Assembly (NCBI RefSeq): GCF_003711205.1
Contig: NZ_CP031013.1
Coordinates: 310,001-374,000 of the forward strand
Length of the DNA stretch: 64,000 bases
Source: Polaromonas sp. SP1
Lineage (GTDB): Bacteria > Pseudomonadota > Gammaproteobacteria > Burkholderiales > Burkholderiaceae_C
Reading direction: 5' to 3'
Under the pieces are notes generated by a model, which saw only the letters and a list, made by a program, of their open reading frames with translations, had not been told where the DNA came from and did not search any database. Below, piece by piece: positions 50,616-59,801 of this stretch (position 1 is its first letter; every line of letters starts with the position of its first letter). A program made the translations under genes and the position numbers.

Positions 50616-52955
50616 TTGCAATACGTTGTAGCCGTCCGGGCCCTGTGCGAGTTCACGGCCAAGCATGGCGACCTGGACCTGCGCTTTACGCCCTCGCCTT
50701 CCGCCCAGGAAGGCATGGCGGGCCACGCACTGGTCGCCTCGCGGCGCGGCGGCGCCTACCAGTCGGAAGTGAGCCTGGAAGGCGAGTACAAGGCCTTGCG
50801 CGTGCGCGGCCGTGCCGACGGCTACGACCCGGATGCCAACCAGCTGGAAGAAGTCAAAACCTACCGCGGCGACCTGCACAGCATGGCCGACAACCGCCGG
50901 CACCTGCACTGGGCGCAGTTAAAGATCTACGGCTGCCTGTTGTGCGCCGAAAAAGGCCTTTCGGACATCAATCTCACGCTGGTCTACTTTGATGTGGCCA
51001 GCCTGCAGGAAACGCCGCTGACAGAGCATTTCACGGCGGCGTCGCTCAAGGAATACTTTGAAGCGCAGTGCGAGCGCTTCCTGGCCTGGGCGACGCAGGA
51101 ACTCGCGCACCGCCAGGCGCGCGACGCGGCGCTGGGCACGCTGGCGTTTCCGCACGCCACCTTCAGGCCCGGCCAGCGTGAGCTGGCCGAGGCGGTTTAT
51201 AAAACCGCGCAGGCCGGCGCCTGCCTGATGGCGCAGGCGCCCACCGGCATCGGCAAAACCATAGGCACGGTGTTTCCGCTGCTCAAGGCGGTGCCCAAAA
51301 AGCAGCTCGACAAACTTTTCTTCCTGGCCGCCAAGACACCGGGCCGCCGGCTGGCGCTGGATGCGATGGCGCGCATCAAGGGCGCCGGCCCGCTGCCTTT
51401 GCGTGTGCTGGAGCTGGTGGCGCGCGACAAGGCCTGCGAGCACCCGGGCAAGGCCTGCCACGGCGATGCCTGCCCGCTGGCCAAAGGTTTTTACGACCGG
51501 CTGCCCCAGGCACGCAGCGCCGCGGTGGCGCATGCGGCGGCAGAAGGCCCGCTGGACAAAGCCGCACTGCGCGAACTGGCGCTGGCGCACCATGTCTGCC
51601 CCTATTACCTGAGCCAGGAGCTGGTGACCTGGTCGGACGTGGTGGTGGGCGACTACAACTATTACTTTGACACCAGCGCGCTGTTGCACGGCCAGGCCAG
51701 CGGCAACCAGTGGCGTGTGGGTGTGCTGGTAGATGAGGCGCACAACCTGGTCGAGCGTGCACGCAAGATGTATTCGGCCACGCTGAGCCAGGCGCAGCTG
51801 CAGCAGGTGCACGCGACCGCGCCCCGGGCCGTGCGCGGCGCGCTGGAGCGGCTGAACCGCGGCCTGCTGGAGCTGCAGCAGGCGCAGCAGGCCGAGGGGC
51901 AGGCCTACCAGGTGCACCCGGAGCTGCCCGTGACCTTCCTCAAGACCCTGGGCCAGGCGCTGAGCCAGATCACCGACTTCTTGCTGGCCAACCCGACGCG
52001 CATGGACGGCGAGCTGCAGGATTTTTATTTCGAGGCGCTGCACTTTTCGCGCATGGCCGAAGACTTCGGCGAACACTCGCTGTTTGACGTGACCCTGCAG
52101 GAGGAAGCCGGCCGCGATGCGCTGGGCCAGGTGTTGGGCCAGCAACTCGCGGTGCTGAACATCCGCAACGTGGTGCCCGCGCCCTTCCTGGCGCCGCGTT
52201 TTGCCGCCGCGCAATCGACGGCGCTGTTCTCGGCCACGCTGAGCCCGCAAAACTATTACGCCGACACGCTGGGCCTGCCGGCCGGCACGGTGTGGACGGA
52301 AGTGCAATCACCCTTCCTGGCAGAGCAGCTGCAGGTATCGGTGGTGAGCGATGTCTCTACACGTTTTCAGCACCGGGACGATTCGCTCTCGCCCATTGTC
52401 GACCTGATGGCGCGGCAGTACGAAAGCCTGCCCGGCAACTACCTGGCTTTCCTGAGCAGCTACGACTACCTGCAAAAACTCGCCACGCTCTTTCGCCAGC
52501 GTTATCCGCACATTCCGATGTGGGAGCAGACACGCGGCATGGAAGAAACCGCACGCGACGCCTTCCTGGCGCGCTTCACGCTGGAGTCCCGGGGCATAGG
52601 CTTTGCGGTGCTGGGCGGCTCGTTCGCCGAAGGCATCGACCTGCCGGGCGACCGGCTGATAGGCGCCTTCATCGCCACGCTGGGGCTGCCGCAGGTGAAC
52701 CCGGTGAACGAACAAATCCGGGAACGCATGGGCGTGAACTTCGGCGCGGGCCAGAGTTATGACTACACCTACCTCTACCCGGGCCTGCAAAAAGTGGTGC
52801 AGGCCGCCGGGCGGGTGATACGCACCACCTCGGACCGCGGTGTGGTCTACCTGATCGACGACCGCTTCACACGCCCCGAGATCCAGGGCCTGCTGCCGGG
52901 CTGGTGGAAGGTGACGCGGCTGCGTGCCAGGCGCAAGGAGCCGGCTCCTGCCTGA
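50616..52955 (+). CDS. PD-(D/E)XK nuclease fused to a DinG/XPD-type helicase
   Basis: 779 residues. The start appears to be TTG 50616; the first residues (QYVVAVRALCEFTAKHGDLDLRF) already belong to the domain and no ATG lies nearby. An N-terminal nuclease-like region has D68 in RGRADGY and E79-V-K81 in LEEVKTYRG. Superfamily 2 helicase: Walker A APTGIGKT (208-215), four cysteines for an iron-sulfur cluster (C274, C281, C286, C328), DEAH at 373-376, and late motifs FLSSYDYLQ, GGSFAEGIDLPGDRLIG and QAAGRVIRT. A DNA helicase-nuclease for repair is the likely role. Confidence 0.9.
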   Translation: MQYVVAVRALCEFTAKHGDLDLRFTPSPSAQEGMAGHALVASRRGGAYQSEVSLEGEYKALRVRGRADGYDPDANQLEEVKTYRGDLHSMADNRRHLHWAQLKIYGCLLCAEKGLSDINLTLVYFDVASLQETPLTEHFTAASLKEYFEAQCERFLAWATQELAHRQARDAALGTLAFPHATFRPGQRELAEAVYKTAQAGACLMAQAPTGIGKTIGTVFPLLKAVPKKQLDKLFFLAAKTPGRRLALDAMARIKGAGPLPLRVLELVARDKACEHPGKACHGDACPLAKGFYDRLPQARSAAVAHAAAEGPLDKAALRELALAHHVCPYYLSQELVTWSDVVVGDYNYYFDTSALLHGQASGNQWRVGVLVDEAHNLVERARKMYSATLSQAQLQQVHATAPRAVRGALERLNRGLLELQQAQQAEGQAYQVHPELPVTFLKTLGQALSQITDFLLANPTRMDGELQDFYFEALHFSRMAEDFGEHSLFDVTLQEEAGRDALGQVLGQQLAVLNIRNVVPAPFLAPRFAAAQSTALFSATLSPQNYYADTLGLPAGTVWTEVQSPFLAEQLQVSVVSDVSTRFQHRDDSLSPIVDLMARQYESLPGNYLAFLSSYDYLQKLATLFRQRYPHIPMWEQTRGMEETARDAFLARFTLESRGIGFAVLGGSFAEGIDLPGDRLIGAFIATLGLPQVNPVNEQIRERMGVNFGAGQSYDYTYLYPGLQKVVQAAGRVIRTTSDRGVVYLIDDRFTRPEIQGLLPGWWKVTRLRARRKEPAPA

Positions 52956-53026
52956 GCGAAAGCACCTGAAAGCCAGTGCAAACGCCGCGGGATCCGGCAT
53001 TCAGCATTCAACACTGTCTAGCAGAC

Positions 53027-54016
53027 ATGAAAAAAGTAAACAGCTCCCGAGGAATTTTTGAAGATTTTCTTTGCCAAAGCCTTTATGAGCCGGAGTTGCT
53101 CAGGAACGTGGCAATCCTGCTGGACCAGGACCCTTATTTCATGAGGGGACATCTGGAGGTGCTATGGAGCACCCAAAAAAAGGGGCACCAAGATCTCCAT
53201 GCCGAGGTTTTGCACACTGCCCTGAGCCGGGCAGCAGAACTTTTCCGCGGCAACGAGCTTCAGCTGGACAATCTGGCGCACTGGACGCTCTCGGACTTCG
53301 AAAGCCTGCGGGAGGTTCTATCGATGGGGCTGAAGGCAAAGGAGCTTTCCCTCTGGAGGCGGGTCGGTATTTTTCGCCAGTTGAGGGGTTTGTCACGCGT
53401 CACGCGATCCATGCCGCCGGAAGGCCTGGGCGAGCAGAAATATCTTGTGCTCCAGAAGACGGTGAATGTTCAGGAAATTGCCGCCGAGGTGAACGGCATT
53501 GCGCCTTACTGGTGGGGGCTTCACACCCACAGACAGGAGGACCTTCATGAGCACAGGCACACGCAGTCCATTGTGGTCAGAAGCCGGAAGGTGCATGACC
53601 GGCAATACCAGCCGGTCGACGGCATTCACGAAAGCGAGGAAACGGCGTTCTCAAGGCAGTATCCCAAGGTCAATGCACTCGTGAGCACTCTGGCGCATGA
53701 GCTGGGTTTGGCCCTGGGCCGCGTTGTACTGGTCAGGCTGTCGGCCCACGGCCAGGTTTACCGGCACTACGACGACGAAGAGTACCTGCAAGAGCGAGAC
53801 CGTTACCACCTGGTGCTCAGCTGCGGTGAAAGCAATGTCCTGGAGTCCGGCAACAACCGTTTCAACGTCAAGCCTGGAGAGCTCTGGTTTTTTGACAACA
53901 AGGTAATGCACAGGTCTTCCAACCCATCCGGCATGCCACGCACACATATTATTTTTGACGGGTATCCTTTGTCGAAAATGGGCACGTCCGAACCCTCTCA
54001 CATTCAGGCGCCGTGA
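53027..54016 (+). CDS. Aspartyl/asparaginyl beta-hydroxylase-like dioxygenase
   Basis: 329 residues from the ATG at 53027. The C-terminal third is a cupin of the Asp/Asn hydroxylase type: SAHGQVYRHYDDEEYLQERDRYHLVLSC, then NNRFNVKPGELWFFDNKVMHRSSN and TRTHIIFDG-like RTHIIFDGYP. The likely iron ligands are the histidines of RHYDD and MHRSS with the nearby aspartate. The N-terminal 150 residues (LYEPELLRNVAILLDQDPYFMRG) are helical and unfamiliar. It would use 2-oxoglutarate and iron; the target protein or peptide is unknown. It follows the helicase gene by 71 bases and ends in a strong terminator. Confidence 0.8.
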   Translation: MKKVNSSRGIFEDFLCQSLYEPELLRNVAILLDQDPYFMRGHLEVLWSTQKKGHQDLHAEVLHTALSRAAELFRGNELQLDNLAHWTLSDFESLREVLSMGLKAKELSLWRRVGIFRQLRGLSRVTRSMPPEGLGEQKYLVLQKTVNVQEIAAEVNGIAPYWWGLHTHRQEDLHEHRHTQSIVVRSRKVHDRQYQPVDGIHESEETAFSRQYPKVNALVSTLAHELGLALGRVVLVRLSAHGQVYRHYDDEEYLQERDRYHLVLSCGESNVLESGNNRFNVKPGELWFFDNKVMHRSSNPSGMPRTHIIFDGYPLSKMGTSEPSHIQAP

Positions 54017-54053
54017 TTTCGCCATACCCCTCGGGCCCTGGCGGAAGAAAAGA

Positions 54054-54079
54054 AAAAAGCCCGCATTTGCGGGCTTTTT
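54054..54079 (+). terminator. Rho-independent terminator after the hydroxylase-like gene
   Basis: AAAAGCCCGCA and TGCGGGCTTTT form an 11-base stem with a two-base loop and a T-run. It ends the helicase/hydroxylase transcript and, being symmetrical, could also serve the small minus-strand gene at 54101. Confidence 0.9.
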
Positions 54080-54100
54080 GCATTGATCAGCAGCAGGCGT

Positions 54101-54175
54101 TTAAAACACGCCCAGCAGCATCAGGATAAGGATCACGCTGAGGGGGACGCCGAGTAGCCAGGCAATGATGGGCAT
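54101..54175 (-). CDS. 24-residue hydrophobic membrane peptide
   Basis: Short ORF from the ATG at 54175 with an excellent ribosome-binding site (TTAGGAGAAACAAC before the ATG). The product (MPIIAWLLGVPLSVILILML, then LGVF) is one membrane-spanning helix without charged residues. The strong initiation signal, clean stop and terminator 21 bases downstream support a real gene. I have seen similar tiny peptides in Burkholderiales genomes, usually unannotated; no function is known to me. A longer reading to 54331 in the same frame is out of character and has no start signal. Confidence 0.65.
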   Translation of the reverse strand: MPIIAWLLGVPLSVILILMLLGVF

Positions 54176-54547
54176 GTTGTTTCTCCTAAGTAGTGAGGAT
54201 GTTGAAAGGAACAACTTCAATGTAGGGCGCGGGCCGGGGCGGTGATGCCAGCGTGAAGGCCTGCTCCAGGTAGGGAATGGCTGACGCGCTTGTAGTTGCC
54301 TGGCCTGCGGGCGCGCAGGCTCAGGGCGCATGCCGCAGAAAATTTACAAGAAACAGGGCTGCAGCCCAATCAGATCAAGGACTTTTAGCTCCTAAAACCA
54401 TAGCAAAAGTTTTCCGGGCGGGCTTCACCCCATTCAAATGGCAAATCCCCAATATTGGTCAAATCTCACCTATTGAGATTTTTGTTTGACAGCACAGAGA
54501 CCAAAAGCGAGAGTAGCGGCACCGATTCACACCGAGAGCCGCTACCT
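54176..54547. other. Divergent non-coding region before the catabolic cluster
   Basis: 372 bases between the membrane-peptide gene and the first catabolic gene. It holds dispersed repeat copy 5 (54353-54410). Further right, AATATTGGTC and CTCACCTATTGAGA are small dyads that might bind the IclR regulator, but neither is convincing. Confidence 0.5.
54353..54410 (-). repeat. Dispersed 60-65-bp intergenic repeat, copy 5
   Basis: Minus-strand copy: CTTTTGCTATGGTTTTAGGA at its start, and ATTGGGCTGCAGCCCTG at its end. Confidence 0.75.
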
Positions 54548-55372
54548 ATGGAACCGCAAGCCGCACTGCACTGCATTCACCTTTATTCGCCCGGGCCGCT
54601 GGAGGCCGCGCGTTTTTACAGCAGCACCTACGGCCTGTCGATGGAACCTGTGGCCGGGGGCTACCTGTGCCGCGGCCCGGGGCGTGAGCTCCGGTTGTCG
54701 CAGGGCGCGGCCAACCAGCTTTGCTATGCGCACTACGCGCTGGCCAGCGCCGGCGCCTGGCAGGCGTTTGCGGCGCGGGTGCAGGGCCTGCCGCGTGAGG
54801 CCGTGCCCGCCGGCCTCACCGGCAGTGAAGCGATCGCGCTGAAAGACCCGGACGGCAACCTTGTGGTGTTCACGCCTCCCGTGGCGCCTTCTTCCATTGC
54901 AGGCACGGCATTGCCGCCTGCCACGCTGCAGCACTTTGCGCTGCGCACGCCTAACCTGCCGGCGATGCTGGCTTTCTACACAGAGCAGCTGGGCTTTGTG
55001 CTGTCGGATGCGGTCAAGGACGGCGAAGGCGCGCTGCGCGCCTGCTTTTTGCGCACCGATGCGCTGCACCATGCGCTGGCCCTGTTTTTTGCGCCCGCCG
55101 CCTGTTTTGACCACCAGTCGTTTGAAGCGCCCGACTGGGCCAGCATGAAGGTGTGGGGCGACCACATGGCGGCCCTGAAAGTGCCCATCGTCTGGGGCAT
55201 AGGCCGCCACGGCCCGGGCAACGACGTGTTCTTTATGGTGCGCGACCCCGACGGCAACCTGGCCGAGATCTCGGCGGAGATCGAGCACTGCGCGCCCGGC
55301 CGCCCCGCCGGAACATGGCCGCACGAAGAGCGCACGCTCAACCTGTGGGGCAAGGCCATCCTGCGCAGCTAG
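54548..55372 (+). CDS. VOC-fold extradiol-type ring-cleavage dioxygenase
   Basis: 274 residues from the ATG at 54548. Two VOC modules: LHCIHLYSPGPLEAARFYSSTYGLSME (about 8-34) and LQHFALRTPNLPAMLAFYTEQLGFVLSD (about 118-145). Type I extradiol dioxygenases bind iron by two histidines and a glutamate; candidates are H120, the HHALALFF histidine (about 178) and the glutamate of NLAEISAEIEH (about 240). It is first in a plus-strand catabolic cluster and followed by the IclR gene. The likely substrate is a catechol-type product of the flavin hydroxylase encoded at 56191 (inference). Confidence 0.8.
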   Translation: MEPQAALHCIHLYSPGPLEAARFYSSTYGLSMEPVAGGYLCRGPGRELRLSQGAANQLCYAHYALASAGAWQAFAARVQGLPREAVPAGLTGSEAIALKDPDGNLVVFTPPVAPSSIAGTALPPATLQHFALRTPNLPAMLAFYTEQLGFVLSDAVKDGEGALRACFLRTDALHHALALFFAPAACFDHQSFEAPDWASMKVWGDHMAALKVPIVWGIGRHGPGNDVFFMVRDPDGNLAEISAEIEHCAPGRPAGTWPHEERTLNLWGKAILRS

Positions 55373-55411
55373 GCGGCCCACATCCACACGCGCTCACGCA
55401 AAGGATTCACC

Positions 55412-56194
55412 ATGGCAACCACCCACCGCATGCTCCGCATCCTCGGCTTGTTCAACCTGAGCCGGCCGGTCATCACGCCCGAGTGGTTGATGAAGGAGCT
55501 CGGCGTATCGCGCGCCAGCGTCTACCGCGACCTGGGCCAGCTGGCCGCCGTGGGCCTGCTCGAGCGCGTGGCCGACCGCGGCTATGTGCTGGGCCCCATG
55601 GTGGTGGAACTGGACCGGCAGATCCGCCTGGCCGACCCGCTGCTGCAAGCCGCCGACGAGCTGCCCGGCAAGCTGGCCGAGCAGACCGGCGGCACGGTCT
55701 TGCTGTGCCGCTTTCACGGCAGCAAGGTCATGTGCATTCACCAGGTAAAGGGCAAGAACCCTGCCCTGTCGGTGAGTTACGAACGCGGCCGCGCCATGCC
55801 GCTGTACCGCGGCGCGACTTCCAAAATCATCCTGGCCTACCTGCCGCCACCGCAGCTCAAGCAGCTGTGGACGACCGAGCGCAAGACGTTGGTGGCCGCG
55901 GGCCTGCCGGACGACTTCACGCAACTGGGCAAGGCGCTGCGCGCCATCCGCGAAGTCGGCCACTGCATCACCGAAGGCGAGGTCGACGCCGACGCGGTGG
56001 GCTTTGCCGTCGCCCTGCGCGATGGCGAACACCTGCTGGGCAGCCTGAGTGTGGTGATGCCCGCCGAATCGCTGAACACGGCCCTGCGCAAAACCACGCT
56101 GACCCGCCTGCAAAGCGCGGCCGGCCGCATTGAAGGCCGGCTGCAAGACCAGCGCGAAAAAGCCCGCGCCACCAAAAAAACGGAAGCCCCATGA
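55412..56194 (+). CDS. IclR-family regulator of the catabolic cluster
   Basis: 260 residues. The winged helix is RMLRILGLFNLSRPVITPEWLMKELGVSRASVYRDLGQLAAVGLLERVADRGYVLG (about 6-61). The IclR effector domain follows with ADELPGKLAEQTGGTVLLCRF, MPLYRGATSKIILAYLPP and HCITEGEVDADAVGFAVALRD, where the substrate pocket lies. Its stop overlaps the ATG of the hydroxylase gene (ATGA at 56191-56194), so it is translated with the pathway genes and probably senses a pathway compound. Confidence 0.93.
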   Translation: MATTHRMLRILGLFNLSRPVITPEWLMKELGVSRASVYRDLGQLAAVGLLERVADRGYVLGPMVVELDRQIRLADPLLQAADELPGKLAEQTGGTVLLCRFHGSKVMCIHQVKGKNPALSVSYERGRAMPLYRGATSKIILAYLPPPQLKQLWTTERKTLVAAGLPDDFTQLGKALRAIREVGHCITEGEVDADAVGFAVALRDGEHLLGSLSVVMPAESLNTALRKTTLTRLQSAAGRIEGRLQDQREKARATKKTEAP

Positions 56195-57870
56195 ACGCCC
56201 CACTCCCCTTGTCATCTGTACCGCCGGTATCGGACGGCGCGCACTTCCCCGTCGTGATCGTCGGCGCCGGGCCCACCGGCCTGATGCTGGCCAACCTGCT
56301 GGGCATGCAGGGCGTGAATACGCTGGTGATCGAACGCAACACCAGCACCGTGGGCGAGCCGCGCGCGGTAACCATCGACGACGAAAGCCTGCGCACCGTG
56401 CAGGCCACAGGGCTGATCGGCGAGGTGCTGCCGCATGTGGTGCAGGGTTACGGCGTGCACTACTACTCGTGGCGCGGCAAGGAGTTTGCGCGCATCGAGC
56501 CGAACGCGATGGAGCACGGCTTTCCCAAACGCAATGCCTTTCGCCAGCAGGTGCTGGTGGGCCAGCTGCGCGACGGGATGCAGCGCTTTGCCGGCTCGGC
56601 GATCTGGTTTGGGCATGAGCTGGTGACGTTTCGCGACGAGGGAGAGGCCGGCGAGGCCGTGCACCTGGAGCTGCGCCACGACGGTGAAACCAAACACATC
56701 CGTTGCAACTGGCTGGTGGCCTGCGACGGCGGGCGCAGCGGTGTGCGTGAGCAGCTCGGCATCCCGCTGACGGGCAGCACCTATTACGAGAAATGGCTGA
56801 TCGTCGACCTGCTGGAGCGCAGCTCGGCCTTTCGCCACACCCGCACTTACTGTGACCCGGTGCGGCCTGCGATACGCCTGCCCGGGCCCGACGGCACGCT
56901 GCGCTACGAGTTCATGCTGCATGAGGGCGAAGACCCGGAGGAGATGCTGGACGAGGCGCGTGTGCGCAGCTGGATCCACGCACGTGAACCGGCCGACGCG
57001 CAGCTGGCCATCACACGCAAGGTGGTCTACGCCTTTCATGCACGGGTGGCCGGCCGGTGGAAGTCGGGCCGGGTCTTTCTTGCGGGTGATGCGGCGCACC
57101 TGACGCCGCCCTTTGCCGGGCAGGGCATGAACAGCGGCGTGCGCGACGCCGCCAACCTGGCCTGGAAGCTGGCGGCCGTGGTGCAGGGCCGCCTGCCCGC
57201 ATCCTTGCTGGACAGCTACGAGCTGGAGCGCAAACCGCATGCCTGGTCGCTGATCCAGATGGCGGTGCGCATTGGCACCTTCATGCAGCCCAAGTCAACG
57301 CTGGCCGCGATGCTGACGCAAGGCGCACTCAAGCTCTTCAGTGTGTTGCCGCCGGTGCGCGACTACGTGCTGCAGTTGAAGTTCAAACCCAAGCCGCGTT
57401 TCTTTGAGGGATTTTTTGTGCCCGGCCACGCAGACAAAGCCCTGGTGCCTGCCGGGCAGCTGCTGCCGCAACCGCGTGTGGAACTGCCGGGCGGCTCGCA
57501 GGCTGCGCTGGACGACGTGCTCGGCAACGGCTTTGCCTTGCTGTCACTGGCGGATGCCGACAGCAGCAGCGTGGCCGCCGCACTGGCAGCGCTGGCCGCT
57601 GCGGACCTGGCCTGCCGCCACATCCGGGTGGTGGCGCAGAGCGACGACTTCCTGATGCAGACCGGTGAGGCCATGCTGCGCGACTGCAGCGGCACGCTGG
57701 AGGCCATCATCCGAAGCGCCGGTGCGCAAGCCGTGCTGCTGCGGCCCGACCGCTATGTGCTGGCCTACCTTGACCGCAGCGATCCCCAGGCCACGGCGCG
57801 CCTGCAGCAGTTGCTGCGCCCCTCTTCGCACTCTTCTTCCCACTCCTCTTCCATCCCCCAAGCGGCGTAG
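56191..57870 (+). CDS. MhpA-like flavin-dependent aromatic hydroxylase
   Basis: 559 residues. FAD-binding GxGxxG is VIVGAGPTGLMLANLLGMQGVNTLVIERN (about 24-52). WLVACDGGRSGVR is the DG motif, and VFLAGDAAHLTPPFAGQGMNSGVRDAANLAWKLA (about 293-326) is the GD motif. The whole matches 3-(3-hydroxyphenyl)propionate hydroxylase MhpA in length and order (ATIDDESLRT-like TIDDESLRTVQATGLIGEVLPH, YCDPVRPAIRLPG). It hydroxylates a phenolic ring with NAD(P)H and oxygen; the exact substrate is not readable. The C-terminus ends with a Ser/His-rich repeat (SSHSSSHSSS). Confidence 0.88.
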   Translation: MNAPLPLSSVPPVSDGAHFPVVIVGAGPTGLMLANLLGMQGVNTLVIERNTSTVGEPRAVTIDDESLRTVQATGLIGEVLPHVVQGYGVHYYSWRGKEFARIEPNAMEHGFPKRNAFRQQVLVGQLRDGMQRFAGSAIWFGHELVTFRDEGEAGEAVHLELRHDGETKHIRCNWLVACDGGRSGVREQLGIPLTGSTYYEKWLIVDLLERSSAFRHTRTYCDPVRPAIRLPGPDGTLRYEFMLHEGEDPEEMLDEARVRSWIHAREPADAQLAITRKVVYAFHARVAGRWKSGRVFLAGDAAHLTPPFAGQGMNSGVRDAANLAWKLAAVVQGRLPASLLDSYELERKPHAWSLIQMAVRIGTFMQPKSTLAAMLTQGALKLFSVLPPVRDYVLQLKFKPKPRFFEGFFVPGHADKALVPAGQLLPQPRVELPGGSQAALDDVLGNGFALLSLADADSSSVAAALAALAAADLACRHIRVVAQSDDFLMQTGEAMLRDCSGTLEAIIRSAGAQAVLLRPDRYVLAYLDRSDPQATARLQQLLRPSSHSSSHSSSIPQAA

Positions 57871-57902
57871 ACCGCAACCTTTATCCACCTCTGGAGACAA
57901 CC

Positions 57903-58913
57903 ATGACGTCCGCTTTTCCCTCTTCTTTCAAACACCCATCAGGCCGGACCCTGGCCGCCGCATTGCTGGGCTTGTTCACCGCGGCAGCCGTACCCGCCAT
58001 CCACGCCCAAGAATTCCCCACCAGGCCGGTGCGCGTCGTCACGCCCTTCCCGGCCGGCAGCGGGCCCGAAGTAGCGCTGCGCCTGGTGGCCGACAAGCTG
58101 TCAAAGCTCTGGGGCAAGCCCGTGATCGTGGACAACCGCCCCGGCGCCAGCGGCTTCATTGCGATTGAAGCCATCAAGCGTGCGGCGCCCGACGGGCATG
58201 AGCTGCTGCAGATGGACAACGCACAAATGGCGGCCCAGCCCTTTCTGTTCAAGAAACTGCCTTACGACCTGCTGCGCGACTTTGAGCCGGTGACACCCAT
58301 CCTGCGCAACTATTTCTTTGTGACGGTGCCGGCGGGCAGCCGCTACAAAACCATGAGTGACCTGAGCGCCGCCGCCAAGGCGGGACCGGGCCAGGTGAAC
58401 TACGGCTCATGGTTTGTCGGCAGCCCGGGCCATATCGGCGCTGCCATGCTGGAGACATCGACCGCCACGAAGATGACGCACGTGCCTTACAAGGAAATGT
58501 CCCAGCTGTATGTGGCCGTGGGCAACCAGGAGGTCGACTGGGCCTTTGGCAGCGCCGCCAGCGCGGGCGCCATGCAGCGCGCCGGCAAGACGCGTTACCT
58601 GGCAGTGGCCGCACCCAAACGCGTGGCGGGCTTCCCGGATGTGCCCACGGTGGCCGAATCAGGCGGGCCCGCGGGTTTTGAGCTGAGTGCGTGGACCGCG
58701 CTGCTGGTGCCCAAAGGCACGCCCAAAGCGGTTGTCGAAAAAATCCAGAAAGACGTGGCCGCCGTGCTGTCGGAGCAGGACGTGAAAGACAAGTACGCCG
58801 CCATGTATTACGAGCCCTACTTTCTGAACTCCGACCAATTTTTGCAGCAGCTGCGCAGCGACGCGCAGCGCTACGGCGACACCATCAAGCGGCTGAACAT
58901 CTCGCTGGACTGA
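57903..58913 (+). CDS. Bug-family periplasmic receptor in the catabolic cluster
   Basis: 336 residues, signal peptide ending near IHA-QE (about residue 36). FPTRPVRVVTPFPAGSGPEVALRLVADKL and VIVDNRPGASGFIAIEAIKRAAPDGHELL are Bug hallmarks, and MTHVPYKEMSQLYVAVGNQEVDWAFG is the ligand-loop region. The usual AGGxxD pattern is AGSGPE here, so the ligand may be unusual. It lies 32 bases after the hydroxylase gene. Probably binds the aromatic acid taken up for this pathway; no TctAB genes are nearby. Confidence 0.92.
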   Translation: MTSAFPSSFKHPSGRTLAAALLGLFTAAAVPAIHAQEFPTRPVRVVTPFPAGSGPEVALRLVADKLSKLWGKPVIVDNRPGASGFIAIEAIKRAAPDGHELLQMDNAQMAAQPFLFKKLPYDLLRDFEPVTPILRNYFFVTVPAGSRYKTMSDLSAAAKAGPGQVNYGSWFVGSPGHIGAAMLETSTATKMTHVPYKEMSQLYVAVGNQEVDWAFGSAASAGAMQRAGKTRYLAVAAPKRVAGFPDVPTVAESGGPAGFELSAWTALLVPKGTPKAVVEKIQKDVAAVLSEQDVKDKYAAMYYEPYFLNSDQFLQQLRSDAQRYGDTIKRLNISLD

Positions 58914-58950
58914 ATCCCTCCCTTTTTATTTCACCCCTGGAAAGCACACC

Positions 58951-59799
58951 ATGAAAATCATCAGTTACCTCCATCAAGGGCAGCCCGGCTGGGGCGCGGC
59001 CACCGATGCCGGCGTTCAGCCGCTGCACTCGGCGCAATACCCGACGCTGCTCAGCGCCTTGCAGGCCGGCAAGCTGGACGACATCGCCGCCGCACCCGCC
59101 AAGGCAGCGGCCATACCGCTGAAGGACATCCAGTTCCTGCCGGTGATTACCGCGCCGGGCAAGATCTTTTGTGTGGGCCACAACTACGAGGCACACCGCA
59201 TCGAAACCGAACGCGACCCGACGCAGCACCCGCTGCTGTTCATGCGTGTGGCCGAGTCGCAGACAGGCCACCTTGAGCCCATCCTGATCCCGGCGGAATC
59301 CACCATGCTGGACTACGAGGGCGAGATCGCCGTGGTGATCGGCAAGGCCGGCCGGCGCATCCGCCAGGTCGATGCCTGGGATTACGTGGCGGGCTACAGC
59401 GCCTACAACGACGGCTCGGTGCGCGACTGGCAAAAGCACACCCTCCAGTTCACCGCCGGCAAAAACTTCACCGGCACCGGCGGCTTTGGCCCCTGGATGG
59501 TGACGCGCGGCGAGATCGCCGACGGCGAAGAGCTCACGCTGGAAACCCGCCTGAACGGCCAGGTCATGCAGCACACCACTACCGCCTTGATGATTTTCAG
59601 CATCCCGGTGCTGATTGAGTACATCTCGACCTTCACCTCGCTGCAGCCGGGTGACGTGATCGTGACGGGCACACCGGGCGGTGTCGGCGTCAAGCGCACG
59701 CCGCCGGTGTGGATGAAGCCGGGCGACACGGTGGAGATCGAGGTCGGCAAGGTGGGCGTGCTGCGCAACACCATCGCCGCCGACGCCACGCGGTTTTAA
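58951..59799 (+). CDS. Fumarylacetoacetate hydrolase (FAH) family protein
   Basis: 282 residues. KIFCVGHNYEAHRIET opens the FAH domain (about 70-85). LDYEGEIAVVIGKAGRRI contains the E-x-E metal ligands (about 112-129). ARDW-like VRDWQKHTLQFTAGKNFTGTGGFGPWMVTRGEI and DVIVTGTPGGVGVKRTPPVWMKPGDTVEIEV are the remaining conserved blocks. In this place it is expected to cleave a carbon-carbon bond in the ring-fission product or a later diketo acid. Confidence 0.9.
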   Translation: MKIISYLHQGQPGWGAATDAGVQPLHSAQYPTLLSALQAGKLDDIAAAPAKAAAIPLKDIQFLPVITAPGKIFCVGHNYEAHRIETERDPTQHPLLFMRVAESQTGHLEPILIPAESTMLDYEGEIAVVIGKAGRRIRQVDAWDYVAGYSAYNDGSVRDWQKHTLQFTAGKNFTGTGGFGPWMVTRGEIADGEELTLETRLNGQVMQHTTTALMIFSIPVLIEYISTFTSLQPGDVIVTGTPGGVGVKRTPPVWMKPGDTVEIEVGKVGVLRNTIAADATRF

Positions 59800-59801
59800 G
59801 C

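Noticed and set aside
50919-52307. A 462-codon minus-strand frame
   Set aside because: Antisense to the helicase gene, whose motifs are intact over the same bases.
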